A stretch of 64,000 bases of DNA, from the NCBI RefSeq assembly GCF_000003815.2, contig NC_049979.1, positions 34,503,738-34,567,737 on the forward strand, read 5' to 3'. Below, piece after piece: positions 13,521 through 24,290 of this stretch. Within the stretch, counting starts at the first letter, position 1. Each line of letters opens with the position of its first letter. The notes beneath the pieces were generated by a model. The model did not search any database and was not told where the DNA came from. It saw nothing but the letters and a program-made list of their open reading frames with translations. Source of the stretch: Branchiostoma floridae (lineage: Eukaryota > Chordata > Leptocardii > Amphioxiformes > Branchiostomatidae). The position numbers and the translations under genes are program-made.

Positions 13521-13737
13521 GAACAAGGAGTTTTAACCTCCTTGGTTGGAAGTTAGCACCAAACAGGAAGGAGGGCAATTAGCACCTACACTGCAAGCAC
13601 AGTTTGAATGGGAGACAATTGGATGTTAATAGCCTTTGTTCTAACCGACTGGGGGCAGATTCTACATGGCAAATGGACACCTCTTGGCTGTTTGGTACTA
13701 TCTTATGCCATTGTAGGATCTGCTTGGAGATTAGATC
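13140..13737. repeat. Arms of a MITE family with TAATCTCCAAGCAGATC termini
   Basis: The left arm near 13140-13195 (CTAATCTCCATGCAGATCC then GCATAAGATAGTATCAAAAG) and the inverse arm near 13694-13736 (ATCTGCTTGGAGATTAG) are the same termini as the short element 17133-17308. They may be the ends of one 0.6 kb member or two partial copies. Confidence 0.5.
13498..13503 (+). terminator. Candidate poly(A) signal for WDR81
   Basis: AATAAA in the context TCGTGCAAATAAAGTTCTATG, on the gene strand, about 2.25 kb after the stop. Confidence 0.35.
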
Positions 13738-13759
13738 GTGCCCCATGGGCTCATGTCTA

Positions 13760-13876
13760 ACTTTATATTCAGAGCCCATTTTGAAAACAGGCACTACCAA
13801 TGTTTAATATGGACTACACAAAGTAACCAAAAGGGGTAAGCCCGTTTTCAAAATGGGCTTTGAATATAAACAGAGA
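13760..13876. repeat. Inverted repeat, ~30-bp arms
   Basis: TTTATATTCAGAGCCCATTT at about 13760 pairs with AAATGGGCTTTGAATATAAA ending near 13871, with a loop of about 60 bases. This sits at the edge of a larger dispersed repeat. Confidence 0.5.
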
Positions 13877-14145
13877 CAAGAGTCCACAGGACACAATCCT
13901 CTGTGAAGTAATCATGCTATTTGCAGTGTGGCTGAGGTGTTTGATACTCTCTTTAATCAATGATGGCTACTGTAGCATTTGCTCATAAATCATGTGAGGC
14001 CCCCATTTGCACAATTTATTTCCACTTGACTCACAGTTCCACTTTACCTAACTTCCACATGCCACAATAATTGAAATTCCCTTCATTTTAATACCACTAC
14101 AGAATTATTTATTTTCATGTCAATTAATGAATTATGCAAGATATT
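13780..14145. repeat. Dispersed repeat, inverse copy at ~23950-24290
   Basis: Segments such as CCACTTGACTCACAGTTC and TTGCTCATAAATCATGT recur as reverse complements at about 24030-24090 (GTGAGTCAAGTGG, ATGATTTATGAGCAAATGC). The two copies sit downstream of KLHL genes A and B and are consistent with an inverted duplication covering gene plus flank. Confidence 0.5.
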
Positions 14146-14487
14146 GTTTGGCAAAAGTATGGAGGTCTTGTAGATGTTAGGAAAACACACAGCAGATACA
14201 TTTCACTAAAAAAACAGAACTTTATGAATAGCACTAGTAGTGTAAGTGTAAGAAAAGTACCACTGTTGCCACATGATAAAAAAATAAACTACCTCACCTT
14301 AAATGACTTAATGCATTTCTCGTCACAACTTGCTTACGTGTACTTGCTGAGACTGTCCTGTCCTGCTACTTTTAAAGGAGGTTTGAAATTCAACTGGGGG
14401 CATGGCTTTATTGGAATCAGTCTATTCCAATTCATTATGACATAGAACGTTCAAGAAGTTGATTTTAAGAACATCACCTAGTAGGCT

Positions 14488-15145
14488 TAGCCTCGGCCAT
14501 AGCAGGCTCTCTATGGACTTTTTTGGCACTTTTGCTGGCCATTTCTTTTTGTACTGGGTAGCTGATTGCTGGCCTCTCTCATAGCCGTCCATTTTAGAGC
14601 CTGCATTTTTTCGGCGGTACAAAGTCATATTATAAAACGATTAGCCATTCATCTGCCCTATTAACACATACGTTAGGAATAATTCGTGAGAGGCAATTCG
14701 CATGTCGGCTGCAAGCATTTTACAACTCGGGCGACACGCGCCTCCCGGCCGCCATCTGTCACGGCCTACGCGCTCCGCCCAAGCAAAGGCGTCGGACATA
14801 CCAAAAGAACGTCGAACTGGTAAGTTTCACTTCTGTGTTTTTAAAAAGCAGTTTGACCCCGAAACCGTTAGAGAATTGTCGGGTCAGTGCACGCGGGGCG
14901 TGACAGCGCACTGTCCGCGTCCGGCGGAGATGCGTGCAGTTTATTAGCCGTCCACGGCAGGCAGGGAATTCGCACCTCCTTGTTAATCGCCCTAATCGTT
15001 TTATAATATGACTTTGTACCGCCGAAAAAATGCAGGCTCTAAAATGGACGGCTATGAGAGAGGCCAGCAATCAGCGACCCAGTACAAAAAGAAATGGCCA
15101 GCAAAAGTGCCAAAAAAGTCCATAGAGAGCCTGCTATGGAGGCTA
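14488..15145. mobile_element. Mutator-like non-autonomous element, ~150-bp TIRs, 9-bp TSD
   Basis: The arm at about 14490-14642 is repeated almost perfectly as its inverse at about 14995-15145 (for example CCATAGCAGGCTCTCTATGG against CCATAGAGAGCCTGCTATGG). TAGTAGGCT flanks both ends (14479-14487 and 15146-15154), and the outer match can be read as 11 bp. Long TIRs with 9-11 bp duplications are typical of Mutator-like elements. The empty site is visible 3' of the paralogous gene B, where GTTAAGCCTACTAGATGATG is uninterrupted near 22660-22680. There is no transposase. Confidence 0.85.
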
Positions 15146-15249
15146 TAGTAGGCTTAACAAGTAACATTGTCACATTTTTACTAGTATGGCATGAATGAGT
15201 TGAACGGGTGAGCTCTTAGAAGTACAAGGTTTTCTGTTGTGCATCAAAT

Positions 15250-16944
15250 TCAACCCTTCAATATAGTAACACAAACTAGGTCAAACAGACCCTCGGGCAT
15301 GGTCCCCACCTGCGTAAGTGACTTGTCTTCTGGATTGAGTTGCAAAATCTTTGTCGTTCCATTGTTAGTGTTGTCCCGGCCTCCATAGATGTAAATCTCC
15401 CCACTAAAGACAGTCATACCACATCTGCGCACAGCATCATGGTGGGCTACAACAGTCCACAGGTCCTCAGGCCTGTAACACAGCACCTTTGAAGGGAGCC
15501 CAGCAACATAGATGCTGCCATTGAGAGCTGAAGCGGTGATAACTGAAGCCGCTTCAGGCATGGACGCTACTGAATACCACTGAGAGTCTCCCGGGGTAAA
15601 GCGGTATACTGTAGATGTGTCACACTTCTCAGCATCACGTCCACCCATCGTGTATATGCTACCATCCAACACTGCAACTGCATGACAGTACTTTGGCTGT
15701 GGGAGTGGAACACCTTCAGTCCACTTGTTCAGGCTTTGGTCATAGACTTCAACATCTGCTGTTACACATAGAGGTGAGCGGCTGATTCTTCCACCAATTG
15801 CATATACTTTCCCATGCACCACTGCCAGCTTACAATAGGGTCGTGCTGTGTGCATTGGAGTAACCTCAGACCAGGAGTCAAGTCTTGCCTGATATAGCCA
15901 AACATCTGGGCCCTCAATCCCACCAGATACGATAATATCACTTGTGCCTAAAACAGCCACAGCAAAGCCATGGTCATCCCTGTTCTTCATTGTGGTCAAG
16001 GAAGTCCAACTTTCACCTGATGGTGCAGAGGAGTGAGTAATGGTGATTGCATTACTGTACATAGAAGGGTGTCCTTCTTCTAATTTCTCGTTCCCTCCAA
16101 TGACCACTACTGCCTCCCTCAGACCACTGGCATGGCGGGGACGGGTGCGGGGTGATTGGACTTCTCCAGGGAAAGCATAATTTCTTAAAGTTTCAGTAAC
16201 AACATCTGGGCAGCACTTGCGCATGGCCTTGTCTGTCTCCACCTTCTCCATGAAATACCTCCTATCCATGAAGGGGAACCTGACCAGCTCCATCAGCTCT
16301 CTCATCTCCTTCTTCCTCTTCCTGGTGTCATGGTTGATCCATCTCAGCACTGCCGTGTACACTGTCTCTTCAGGAGCATTCAGGTCATCTGATGAGATGA
16401 GCTTGATGAGCTGGTCCTTTGTCAACAAAAGGAACTCAGGTGTTTTGCAGGCTGCTGCAAACTCTTTCAAGGCATACGACAATGCCTCTGCCTCCAGGTT
16501 GGAGTTTAGCATGCCGCCCAAGTTAACCATCTTCATACAGTTTTTGACACATAGACTGTCCGTTAGGAACTTTGTGCATGCATCGCTCACTGGTGGAACC
16601 TGGAAGAAGCTGGCCCCTTCCATCAGTTCTACAGCATTGTCCTCTGTGATGGTTACCTTGGACGTGTAGGCATACTCGACAAGAAGCTGCAAGGCACTGG
16701 GGCTGGCCTCGTGAATGGTAACCTTATGCTCCTTGCTCTCACGGTGTCCATTGCAGAACATCGCACGAAAATATCCACTGCAAGCAGCGAGTACATTTCT
16801 GTGGCACGGGATCTCTTTTCCCGAGACACAAAGGACGACATCTACCAGCAGGGTTTCCGATCGCAGTTCCTGCAAACCCTGCAAGAGGGCAGTTGAGTGT
16901 ATATCGTGGCAGAAGTCAAGTGACCTCTGTGCTGCTGCCATCAT
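15250..16944 (-). CDS. BTB-BACK-Kelch protein, KLHL24-like, paralogue A
   Basis: A 564-residue single-exon CDS for a Kelch-like adaptor. The family generally acts as the substrate-recognition part of Cullin-3 ubiquitin ligases, BTB binding Cul3 and the Kelch propeller binding substrate. Residues ~30-125 are BTB (SGKEIPCHRNVLAACSGYF, then MFCNGHRES in the helix-3 region, as I recall for KLHL24). Residues ~130-235 are BACK (SSDDLNAPEETVYTAVLRW). Residues ~280-560 are Kelch repeats with paired glycines (VVVIGGNE, IVSGGIEG, VYAIGGR, IYTMGGR, IYIYGGR). SPRTRPRHASG between BACK and Kelch is also KLHL24/KLHL6-like. The start follows a conserved acceptor (TTGCATTGCAG on the minus strand, exon 3' border at 16953/16954), so the 5' UTR is spliced. 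It is closely similar to genes B and C. The substrate is unknown. Confidence 0.92.
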   Translation of the reverse strand: MMAAAQRSLDFCHDIHSTALLQGLQELRSETLLVDVVLCVSGKEIPCHRNVLAACSGYFRAMFCNGHRESKEHKVTIHEASPSALQLLVEYAYTSKVTITEDNAVELMEGASFFQVPPVSDACTKFLTDSLCVKNCMKMVNLGGMLNSNLEAEALSYALKEFAAACKTPEFLLLTKDQLIKLISSDDLNAPEETVYTAVLRWINHDTRKRKKEMRELMELVRFPFMDRRYFMEKVETDKAMRKCCPDVVTETLRNYAFPGEVQSPRTRPRHASGLREAVVVIGGNEKLEEGHPSMYSNAITITHSSAPSGESWTSLTTMKNRDDHGFAVAVLGTSDIIVSGGIEGPDVWLYQARLDSWSEVTPMHTARPYCKLAVVHGKVYAIGGRISRSPLCVTADVEVYDQSLNKWTEGVPLPQPKYCHAVAVLDGSIYTMGGRDAEKCDTSTVYRFTPGDSQWYSVASMPEAASVITASALNGSIYVAGLPSKVLCYRPEDLWTVVAHHDAVRRCGMTVFSGEIYIYGGRDNTNNGTTKILQLNPEDKSLTQVGTMPEGLFDLVCVTILKG

Positions 16945-17132
16945 AGCCTATGTCTGCAATGCAAAAACTCTTTATCAGTTAGTTATACTTCTACTTTCTA
17001 GACACAAAAATACCTCACATAGATAGCTCAATCTATTACCACGCAAACTAATACTGTATAAGATGTCAGCCTTCACCCTCTCACACAGCTCAGAATGACA
17101 CACAGAAACAACATACAGGCTAGCCCAGATAT

Positions 17133-17308
17133 TAATCTCCAAGCAGATCCTACAATGGCATAAGATAGTACCAAACTGGCCAAGGAGTGCAGTCAGTCAA
17201 GAGGTATCCCTTCCTGGTAGCCAAAAACACTCCTTAGCAGGCTTCACTCCTCGCCAGCTTTTGATACTATCTCATGCTACCGTAAGATCTGCTTGGAGTT
17301 GGAGATTA
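17133..17308. repeat. Short MITE in intron 1 of KLHL A
   Basis: Left end TAATCTCCAAGCAGATCC, right end ATCTGCTTGGAGTTGGAGATTA. The subterminal GGCATAAGATAGTACC pairs with the inverse TACTATCTCATGCTACC. About 176 bp, the clearest full member of the family also present at 13140-13737 and 38391-38701. Confidence 0.65.
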
Positions 17309-18050
17309 CCTAGCAGATAAATGACAATGTATGTGTCCCTGTGTTTTGTTGGCCTGCTTATATGCACCACCTTCATGTACTCACAGTCACACTAAACTTG
17401 AAATGATCTACATATTAACATTAACAATAAAAAAGCTGGGCAATAGCATTACCTCAGAAACCATTACCATACTAACTTAGTACCTTTGTGCAAAAACTCA
17501 GGCTGGGGACGTGAGAACTGGGTAGACAATCTGGTAATTCTCATCCCAAAAACAATGGCATTGTGATGCCAACAAGGTGTTGTAAAACTTTTAACAAAAT
17601 TTTACACAAGGTTGTGAACAGTCTAGGGTTTATGAATGAGAATAAAAGGAGAAGAATGTAGCTTGTAACAGTTTGCTGGGGGAAGAAACCACATGCTCAA
17701 ATGTGTGTAGGTTGCTTCACAAATCATGATGGCACACTATAAATTCTGCAGTTTCTGAACACCAAATGCCAATTTTTCAACATTGATAATTATAAAACTT
17801 GATCAAATATTTCTATGATCGGCTCTTTGGGGGTGGGGGTAGCTGACAAAGCTTATAGCTGTAATTCTGTAACAGGGTATTTTTCTTACACGAATGGGAG
17901 AGGTTGCAAGTAACTTGAACCAGATGGTCTTCCCGGACAAAATAATTTTTGATGACAGAAAACCGGTATTTTTTAGTGACTCTCGCTTCTCAGTTTCAAA
18001 ATACCTTCTGATTACTGAATAGTTCTATAGCAACGACAGTTTACTCTTAC

Positions 18051-18240
18051 CTGACACTTTCGCACGGCTAACTTGTTTTCTGGGAATAAATTGGGTACCA
18101 GCAAACGATTTGGTCACCGCACAGCCAAGCCACACACTGTCACAGAGAAGTGCAGCGGAAAACTTCCCGGAAGGTCAAAGGTTATAATTGGAATGATAGA
18201 AATCACGGAATAGGGGTGGAAGGTAACGTTAGTGCATGGT
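18051..18240 (-). promoter_or_regulatory. Promoter block and non-coding exon 1 of KLHL A
   Basis: Read on the minus strand, this region aligns with 18380-18544 and 24470-24627: CCGTGATTTCTATCATTCC, then TAACCTTTGACCTTC, ending in the donor GTCAG|GTAAGAGTAAACTG with its last exon base at 18051. The intron then runs to the acceptor just before the start codon. The DR1-like site is at 18172-18184. The transcription start is not known. Confidence 0.7.
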
Positions 18241-18379
18241 GATATTCCACCAATAAGACTCTAAGAACGGAGGCTGGAAGTACATTGACAATAGTTTACA
18301 TTTAATTACATCATTCTTAAAATATAGAATATATGTGTTATGAAGCAACTGTTTTGGATCCTTCCTTTCATTACACGTC

Positions 18380-18544
18380 ATTCTCCGCACCCCCTTCCGT
18401 GATTTCTATCATTCCAATGATAACCTTTGACCTTCCAAATAGTTTCCCGCGCTTTTCTGTGTCGCTTGGCCAGATCGTCTACAGTCACCCAGCGGATAGC
18501 TTTATTCCCGGACAACAGAAGAAAGAACTGTAAAAGTGTGCCAG
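18380..18544 (+). promoter_or_regulatory. Promoter block and non-coding exon 1 of KLHL B
   Basis: Same block as upstream of A and C, in + orientation. TAACCTTTGACCT is at 18421-18433 and the splice donor CCAG|GTAAGAAACTGTCG follows 18544. The acceptor is TTGCATTGCAG before 20826. A and B start points lie only a few hundred bases apart and diverge. Confidence 0.7.
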
Positions 18545-19500
18545 GTAAGAAACTGTCGTTGCTACTAGCTACTCTAAAACTACTTTCTCAATGTCAGAGA
18601 GCCTATCTTGGAACTGAGAAGGAATAGAGATCACTGAATGGTACCGTTTTTCTCAAAATAATTTATTTCTGTCAAGCAAATTTCGCCCGGGAAGACCATC
18701 TGGTTCTTGTTACAGTCCGAGGGACTTGGTGGTTCCAATGAGCGTAGCTGTTCGTATATCATGGGCATGAAAAAAAGGGAGAGGGGGAGGGATGACAACC
18801 CCTCCGTTCAAAATAATACCCTGATTCAGAAACAAGGGAAGTTGCATGCATGATATATTCACGACTTTCACACTTCCCATAACTCGTTTACTGGGTTTAC
18901 GGAAAACCCTGGGCCCAGCAGGATAGCGTGCAGGCTTTTTAGGCCCCCTTTTGGAACAACAAGGGTAGGCATGGGGGTTTGGCACCTAATTGAATGTTTT
19001 AAAGCTGCAAAATGTATAACTGGGTACAGTTTCAGCTCAGAATGCATCGATTTGGTGTAGAAATGGGGGTGGGTAGCTGCAATAAACAAGCAGCATCCAT
19101 CACAGAAACCCCAAAATGTACTCTTCTCTGTGGCTATACTGTCAGCCATGTAACCCAGCATTCAAAAATTCCAATAGGGCAAAACCACCATACATAACCT
19201 TGGGGCCCAAAAAGGGTAGCCTGGCTAGCCTGCAGGCTAACCTGCTCCAAAAACCCCGCGTTTACTAGTGTCAAGTTTTGTGGTCAGAAGTATAAACTAG
19301 CCAAACTCGCAAAACTCCTACTACGTGAAAATCCTACTGAGTGTGAACAATTACCTTGGCAGTAGAGACTGAGATACTAGTACTTTTACTACTCTCCGAG
19401 CAGAGGTCGGTGGGAAAAATCATGACCTTTTCATCGTTGTTTTTTTTTTTGATTGACCTTCCGATCTTGGAGAGTAGCTTTTACTTCGGTGAGGAATACC

Positions 19501-20437
19501 GGGTTTACGGAAAAGGCTGGGCTGTCTACCTGGGCTGTCTACCTGGGCTGTCTACCTGGGCTGGCTATCACGTCAGGCTACTTGGACCTACGAAAGCCCA
19601 TTGGGACAAAAGCTGTTTTAGCAGTAGGGGCTGTTTGTGCTCAGCGAAGGATCTGTGTGTTATTATGTGAAAGAGCTGTGTGAAGTGGCAGTGTGTGAAG
19701 GACCTGTTTGAATCAGTTTGGGTTTGAATCAGTTGATATGCCACCAATCTTGTGCACTTTGGAAGGGCTCTTAACACGACTTTCCTCCCTTCACTAGGGT
19801 AGAGAAAAGAGTACCTAGCTTCGGTAAGGGCCCTCCCTCAGATAGGGCAAAGAACCCACCACACTTACGGAAAAGACTAGGGGTCCTTCCTTCCCAGTGT
19901 AAGTGGTTCAAAACCTTAAGTCCTATGGCCGCACCTGGGGTAATTGCTGTCGTATTGAGGTCACCTGAGTTAGCACCAAATGGCAGCAGTTCCAGACCCT
20001 TGCACTTTTAGCAACGCTTATTTTAAGCTCCTCACAATTCAATTGTTGATCCTAATGTATGGCGCAGAAGCCTGGACCCTGACAGCTCCTAAAGAACGGC
20101 TCCTGGCCGCCTTTGACCAACTAGCCACCAGTCTTAAGACTAATCCAATCAGCCCAATAAGTCGTGTTAATAGCCCTTCCCAAGGGTACAAGATCGGTGG
20201 CATATCAACTGATTTGAACCCAGAACCTCTTGGTTATGTAACACACACAATAGCTTCACACATAGCTTCTTCATTGAGCACAAACTGCTACCCCTACTGC
20301 TAAAACAGCTCTACTGCTAAAACAGCTTTTGTCCCAATGGGCTTTCGTAGGTTCAAGTAGCCTGACGTGATAGCCAGCCCAGGTAGACAGCCCAGGTAGA
20401 CAGCCCAGGTAGACAGCCCAGCCTTTTCCGTAAACTC
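19501..20437. mobile_element. Mutator-like element with 13-bp subterminal repeats, 9-bp TSD AGGAATACC
   Basis: AGGAATACC is present at 19492-19500 and 20438-20446. Arms of about 130 bp are inverses of each other: GGGTTTACGGAAAAGGCTGG on the left and CCAGCCTTTTCCGTAAACTC on the right, followed inward by three copies of GGGCTGTCTACCT (or its inverse) and then ATCACGTCAGGCTACTTG. The interior holds SINE pieces and a reverse-transcriptase scrap but no transposase. It lies in intron 1 of KLHL B. Confidence 0.82.
19745..20260. repeat. SINE and LINE debris inside the Mutator-like element
   Basis: About 19750-19975 carries SINE body sequence in + orientation (ACACGACTTTCCTCCC, CCCTCAGATAGGGCAAAG). 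About 20160-20260 carries it in - orientation (CCCTTCCCAAGGGTACAAG then TTTGAACCCAGAACC). Between them, 20035-20125 translates to LILMYGAEAWTLTAPKERLL, like the 'YGxExWTL' segment after the thumb of RTE/L2-type reverse transcriptases. Confidence 0.55.
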
Positions 20438-20834
20438 AGGAATACCGGTAGTGCATCAGTTTTGTTGCTGCCTTTCAGCAAGGAGACTCAATTTTATGCT
20501 GTTTGAACCTCCATGATGGTCCATAGGAAGCCCAGTAGAACACATGGACATATACATTGTAATATTTAGCATAGTCTGTGTAACACAAAATCTGCTGTCC
20601 AGGGCTGTAACTGGCCCCTCCCAGAGGAGGGGGCCAGCAGATATTTGGCCAAGCTGCTATAAGCGAGATTTAATTAGGTGATACTAGTATCTAGCACTGT
20701 TTGTCGTGTCCGTCTGTCCCAATTTTTTTGTTTGTATGTGTATTAATCAGAGCTGATTACCTTGCATTGTGCTGAGATTGAGCACTCTTGTATCTAGAAA
20801 TACAACAAGTGTTTTTGCATTGCAGACTTAGGCA

Positions 20835-22541
20835 ATGATGGCAGCAGCACAGAGGTCACAGGCGCCGCTTGATTTCTGCTATGATACACACTCAACTGCC
20901 CTCTTGCAGGGTTTGCAGGAACTGCGATCGGAAAACCTGCTTGTAGATGTCATCCTTTGTGTCTCGGGTAAAGAGATCCCGTGCCACAGAAATGTACTCG
21001 CTGCTTGCAGTGGATATTTTCGTGCGATGTTCTGCAATGGACACCGTGAGAGCAAGGAGCATAAGGTTACCATTCATGAGGCCAGCGCCAGTGCCTTGCA
21101 GCTTCTTGTCGACTACGCCTACATGTCAAAGGTTACCATCACAGAGGACAATGCTGTAGAACTGATGGAAGGGGCCAGCTTCTTCCAGGTTCCACCAGTG
21201 AGCGATGCATGCACAAAGTTCCTAACAGACAGCCTATGTGTCAATAACTGTATGAAGATGGTAAACTTGGGCGGCATGCTTAACTCCAAACTGGAGGCAG
21301 AGGCATTATCGTTTGCCATGAAAGAGTTTGCAGCAGCCAGCAAAACACCTGAGTTCCTTGGGTTGACAAAGGACCAGCTCATCAAGCTCATCTCATCAGA
21401 TGACCTGAATGCTCCAGAAGAGACAGTGTACACGGCAGTGCTGAGATGGATCAACCATGACACCAGGAAGAGGAAGAAGGAGATGAAAGAACTGATGGAA
21501 CTGGTCAGGTTCCCCTACATGGACAGGATGTACTTCATGGAGAAGGTACAGTTAAACAAGGTCATGCTCAACAGCTGCCGGGATGTTGTCACAGAAACTG
21601 TGAGGCATTATGCGTTCCCTGGAGAAGTCCAGTCACCTCGCACCCGTCCCCGCCGTGCCACTGGTCTGAGGGAGGCAGTAGTGGTCATAGGAGGGAATGA
21701 GACAGTATTAGAGAAAACTCCTTTGGCTTACAGCAATGCCATCAACATGACTTACTCCTTTGCACCATCAAGTGAAAGTTGGATTTCTATGACCACAATG
21801 AAGAACAGGAATGACCATGGATTTGCTGTGGCTGTTTTGGGGACAAGCGACATCATGGTTTCCAGTGGGATTCAGTGCCAGGGCGTTTGGCTGTATCTGG
21901 CAAAACTTGACTCCTGGTCTAAACTTACCCCAATGCACACAGAACGGGACTATTGCAAGCTGGCAGTGGTGCAAGGAAAAGTGTACGCAATTGGTGGGAG
22001 AACCGACGACGCACCTCTACGCGTAATAGCAGATGTTGAAGTCTATGACCAAAGCCTGAACAAGTGGACTGAAGGTGTTTCACTCCCACAGCCAAGGTAC
22101 CTGCATGCAGTTGCAGTGTTAGATCGTAACATATATGTGATGGGTGGATTTGATGCTGAGGACTATGAGACATCTACCGTATACCGCTTTACCCCGGGAG
22201 ACTCTCAGTGGTATTCAGTAAAGGACATGCCTGAGGAAGCTTCATTTATCACTGCTTCAGTTCTCAATGGTAGCATCTATGTTGCTGGGTTTCCCTCAAA
22301 CTTGCTGTGTTACAGGCCTCAGGAGGACTTGTGGACTGTTGTAGCCCACCATGACACTGTACGCAAATGTGGTATGACTGTGTTTGGTGGGGAGATTTAC
22401 ATCTATGGAGGCTGTGACGACAATGTCAATGGAACGACAAAGGTTTTACAACTGAATCCAGAAGATAAGTCACTTAAGCAGGTGGGAAACATGCCCAAGC
22501 GTCTGATTGACCATGTTTGTGTTACTATATTGAAGGGTTAA
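20835..22541 (+). CDS. BTB-BACK-Kelch protein, KLHL24-like, paralogue B
   Basis: A 568-residue CDS in one exon, preceded by a spliced non-coding exon (acceptor TTGCATTGCAG|ACTTAGGCA then ATG). It has the same order of BTB (~33-128), BACK (~133-240) and Kelch repeats (~285-565) as A, with MFCNGHRES in BTB and SPRTRPRRATG before the propeller. Compared with A it carries the extra residues QAP after MMAAAQRS, as C does. Most differences lie in the Kelch loops (for example TDDAPLRV here and ISRSPLCV in A), the surface expected to contact substrate. The expected role is as a Cul3 E3 adaptor. The 3' flank (TACTAGTAAAAAGGTGACA) is shared with A and C. Confidence 0.92.
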   Translation: MMAAAQRSQAPLDFCYDTHSTALLQGLQELRSENLLVDVILCVSGKEIPCHRNVLAACSGYFRAMFCNGHRESKEHKVTIHEASASALQLLVDYAYMSKVTITEDNAVELMEGASFFQVPPVSDACTKFLTDSLCVNNCMKMVNLGGMLNSKLEAEALSFAMKEFAAASKTPEFLGLTKDQLIKLISSDDLNAPEETVYTAVLRWINHDTRKRKKEMKELMELVRFPYMDRMYFMEKVQLNKVMLNSCRDVVTETVRHYAFPGEVQSPRTRPRRATGLREAVVVIGGNETVLEKTPLAYSNAINMTYSFAPSSESWISMTTMKNRNDHGFAVAVLGTSDIMVSSGIQCQGVWLYLAKLDSWSKLTPMHTERDYCKLAVVQGKVYAIGGRTDDAPLRVIADVEVYDQSLNKWTEGVSLPQPRYLHAVAVLDRNIYVMGGFDAEDYETSTVYRFTPGDSQWYSVKDMPEEASFITASVLNGSIYVAGFPSNLLCYRPQEDLWTVVAHHDTVRKCGMTVFGGEIYIYGGCDDNVNGTTKVLQLNPEDKSLKQVGNMPKRLIDHVCVTILKG

Positions 22542-24290
22542 ACTTGAGGTACAACAGAGAACATTGTACTTCTAAGGGCTCACATGTTCAACTCATGCCA
22601 TACTAGTAAAAAGGTGACAAGCAGAGGGGACCAATGTTTTGTCAATGGACAATGTTACTTGTTAAGCCTACTAGATGATGTTGTTTAAAATGTATAATGA
22701 TTGAAGTAGACTGATCCCAAAGCCATGCCTCCTCTTCGAGTCCTAAAACCTCCGTGAAAAACAGCAGTTGATGGACACAACAACAGTCTTTATTTCGTCA
22801 AGTACATTGTGTATGCAAGTTGTGAAGGGAAATTAGGGTGTATGCAAGTTGTGAAGGGAAATTAGGGTGTTTTTGTTTTGGCTATAGACTAGTATTTGAC
22901 AATTTGCTCATTTAGTAGAACAGTTAGCACATTCAAAGTGTTTTATCAAATCATGTAGATAAATCATGTAGAGAAAGGCTACTCAATTCCACTCTGCTAT
23001 TTAAGCTTGTGAGCTAGGGTTTTGCCATGGCAGAGTCCATATGTTCAAGCTGAATTTGAAATGGAAAAGAAAAGGACTTTCTTAACCCAGGCAGAAGACA
23101 CCCCCATCGGTTGTAGCCTGTATCCATTAACATAAGTAACCTATACAAATCCTGTAGTATTGAAAACCTTAAGTAATGTTTGTTTTCTATGTGTATCCTA
23201 TCAAGGGAAGAATATTGTTACCTATTGTTACATATCAATATTGATACCAGTCTAGTAAATTCTACCTGAGTTAAGGTGCCAGGTGAAGTCCTACCCTTTA
23301 TTTGTTGTCTAGTACATGTAGATGTTTGTTACAAGAGAAAATGGCTACAGCACTAAGTATACTACAGTTCTGCCTTATTACTATATTACAATTCTTCACT
23401 CTTAGTTTGAATATATGACTGTTTTTTTTCAGGTTCAAAATAAAATTTAGGTCTACTGTGTTTTTCTCTGGGTAACTTTTCTAGTCTATACAGTGCATTA
23501 TATCATATACACAATCATGTAATTGTATGTTCATGTATATTAATATGCAAATAAGGGCACAATATGCATAATCATTAAGCAAATACCTCAATGACTTGCA
23601 CAACCAGACTTCTGATTTGTAAGATTGGGCTAGAGTTCATTCATCATCATCATCCAGTGGTGCTGGTTGCACCGATGACTCTCCTTCCATCCATCCCTAT
23701 CCTCCATAGCCTTAGGCAGGTCTTCAGCTGAGCAGGAAGCATCTTCACAGAGTTCATTGATAGCTGTATATTATGCAAATGAGGCCTCATCTGCATCAAT
23801 GATGACATGCCACAGTACATTTATAGTACATGTACCTTTGAAAGTACACATCCATTGGAAAAAAACAAATTAACTATGCAAAAATATGATAACATTTCAG
23901 TGTTTTTAAAGCTATGCAAATGAAGACCTAATTGACATAATTGACAAGAAAATGCAATAATTCTGGAGTGGTAAATGATGGGAATTTAGATTATTGTGGC
24001 ATTTGGAAGTTAAGTAAAGTTGAACTGTGAGTCAAGTGGAAATAAATGATGCAAACCGGGCCTCATTTACATGATTTATGAGCAAATGCTACAATAGCTG
24101 TCTTTGCTTAGATGATTAAATAGAGTATCAGAGTATCACACACCTCAGTCACACTGCAAATACATGTAACATAATTACTGAACTTCACTGAGTAATGTGT
24201 CCTATGGACTCTTGTTTCTTTTTACATTCAAGCCCCATTTTAACGGGCACGCCCCCTGTTACTTGGTGTAGTCCATATTCAACATTGGTA
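22542..24290 (+). other. Intergenic between KLHL B and C, 3' UTR plus dispersed repeats
   Basis: Starts with 3' UTR-like sequence shared with A and C. The 29-base unit GTATGCAAGTTGTGAAGGGAAATTAGGGT is present twice in tandem near 22810-22868. Further on lie AT-rich repeats rich in ATGCAAAT, also found at about 29420-29600, and a candidate AATAAA at 23439-23444. No gene is seen. Confidence 0.45.

Noticed and set aside
16217-16896. Open frames antisense to KLHL A (and equivalents opposite B and C)
   Set aside because: They recur only because the sense codons are conserved. They have no domain features and vary in length between paralogues.
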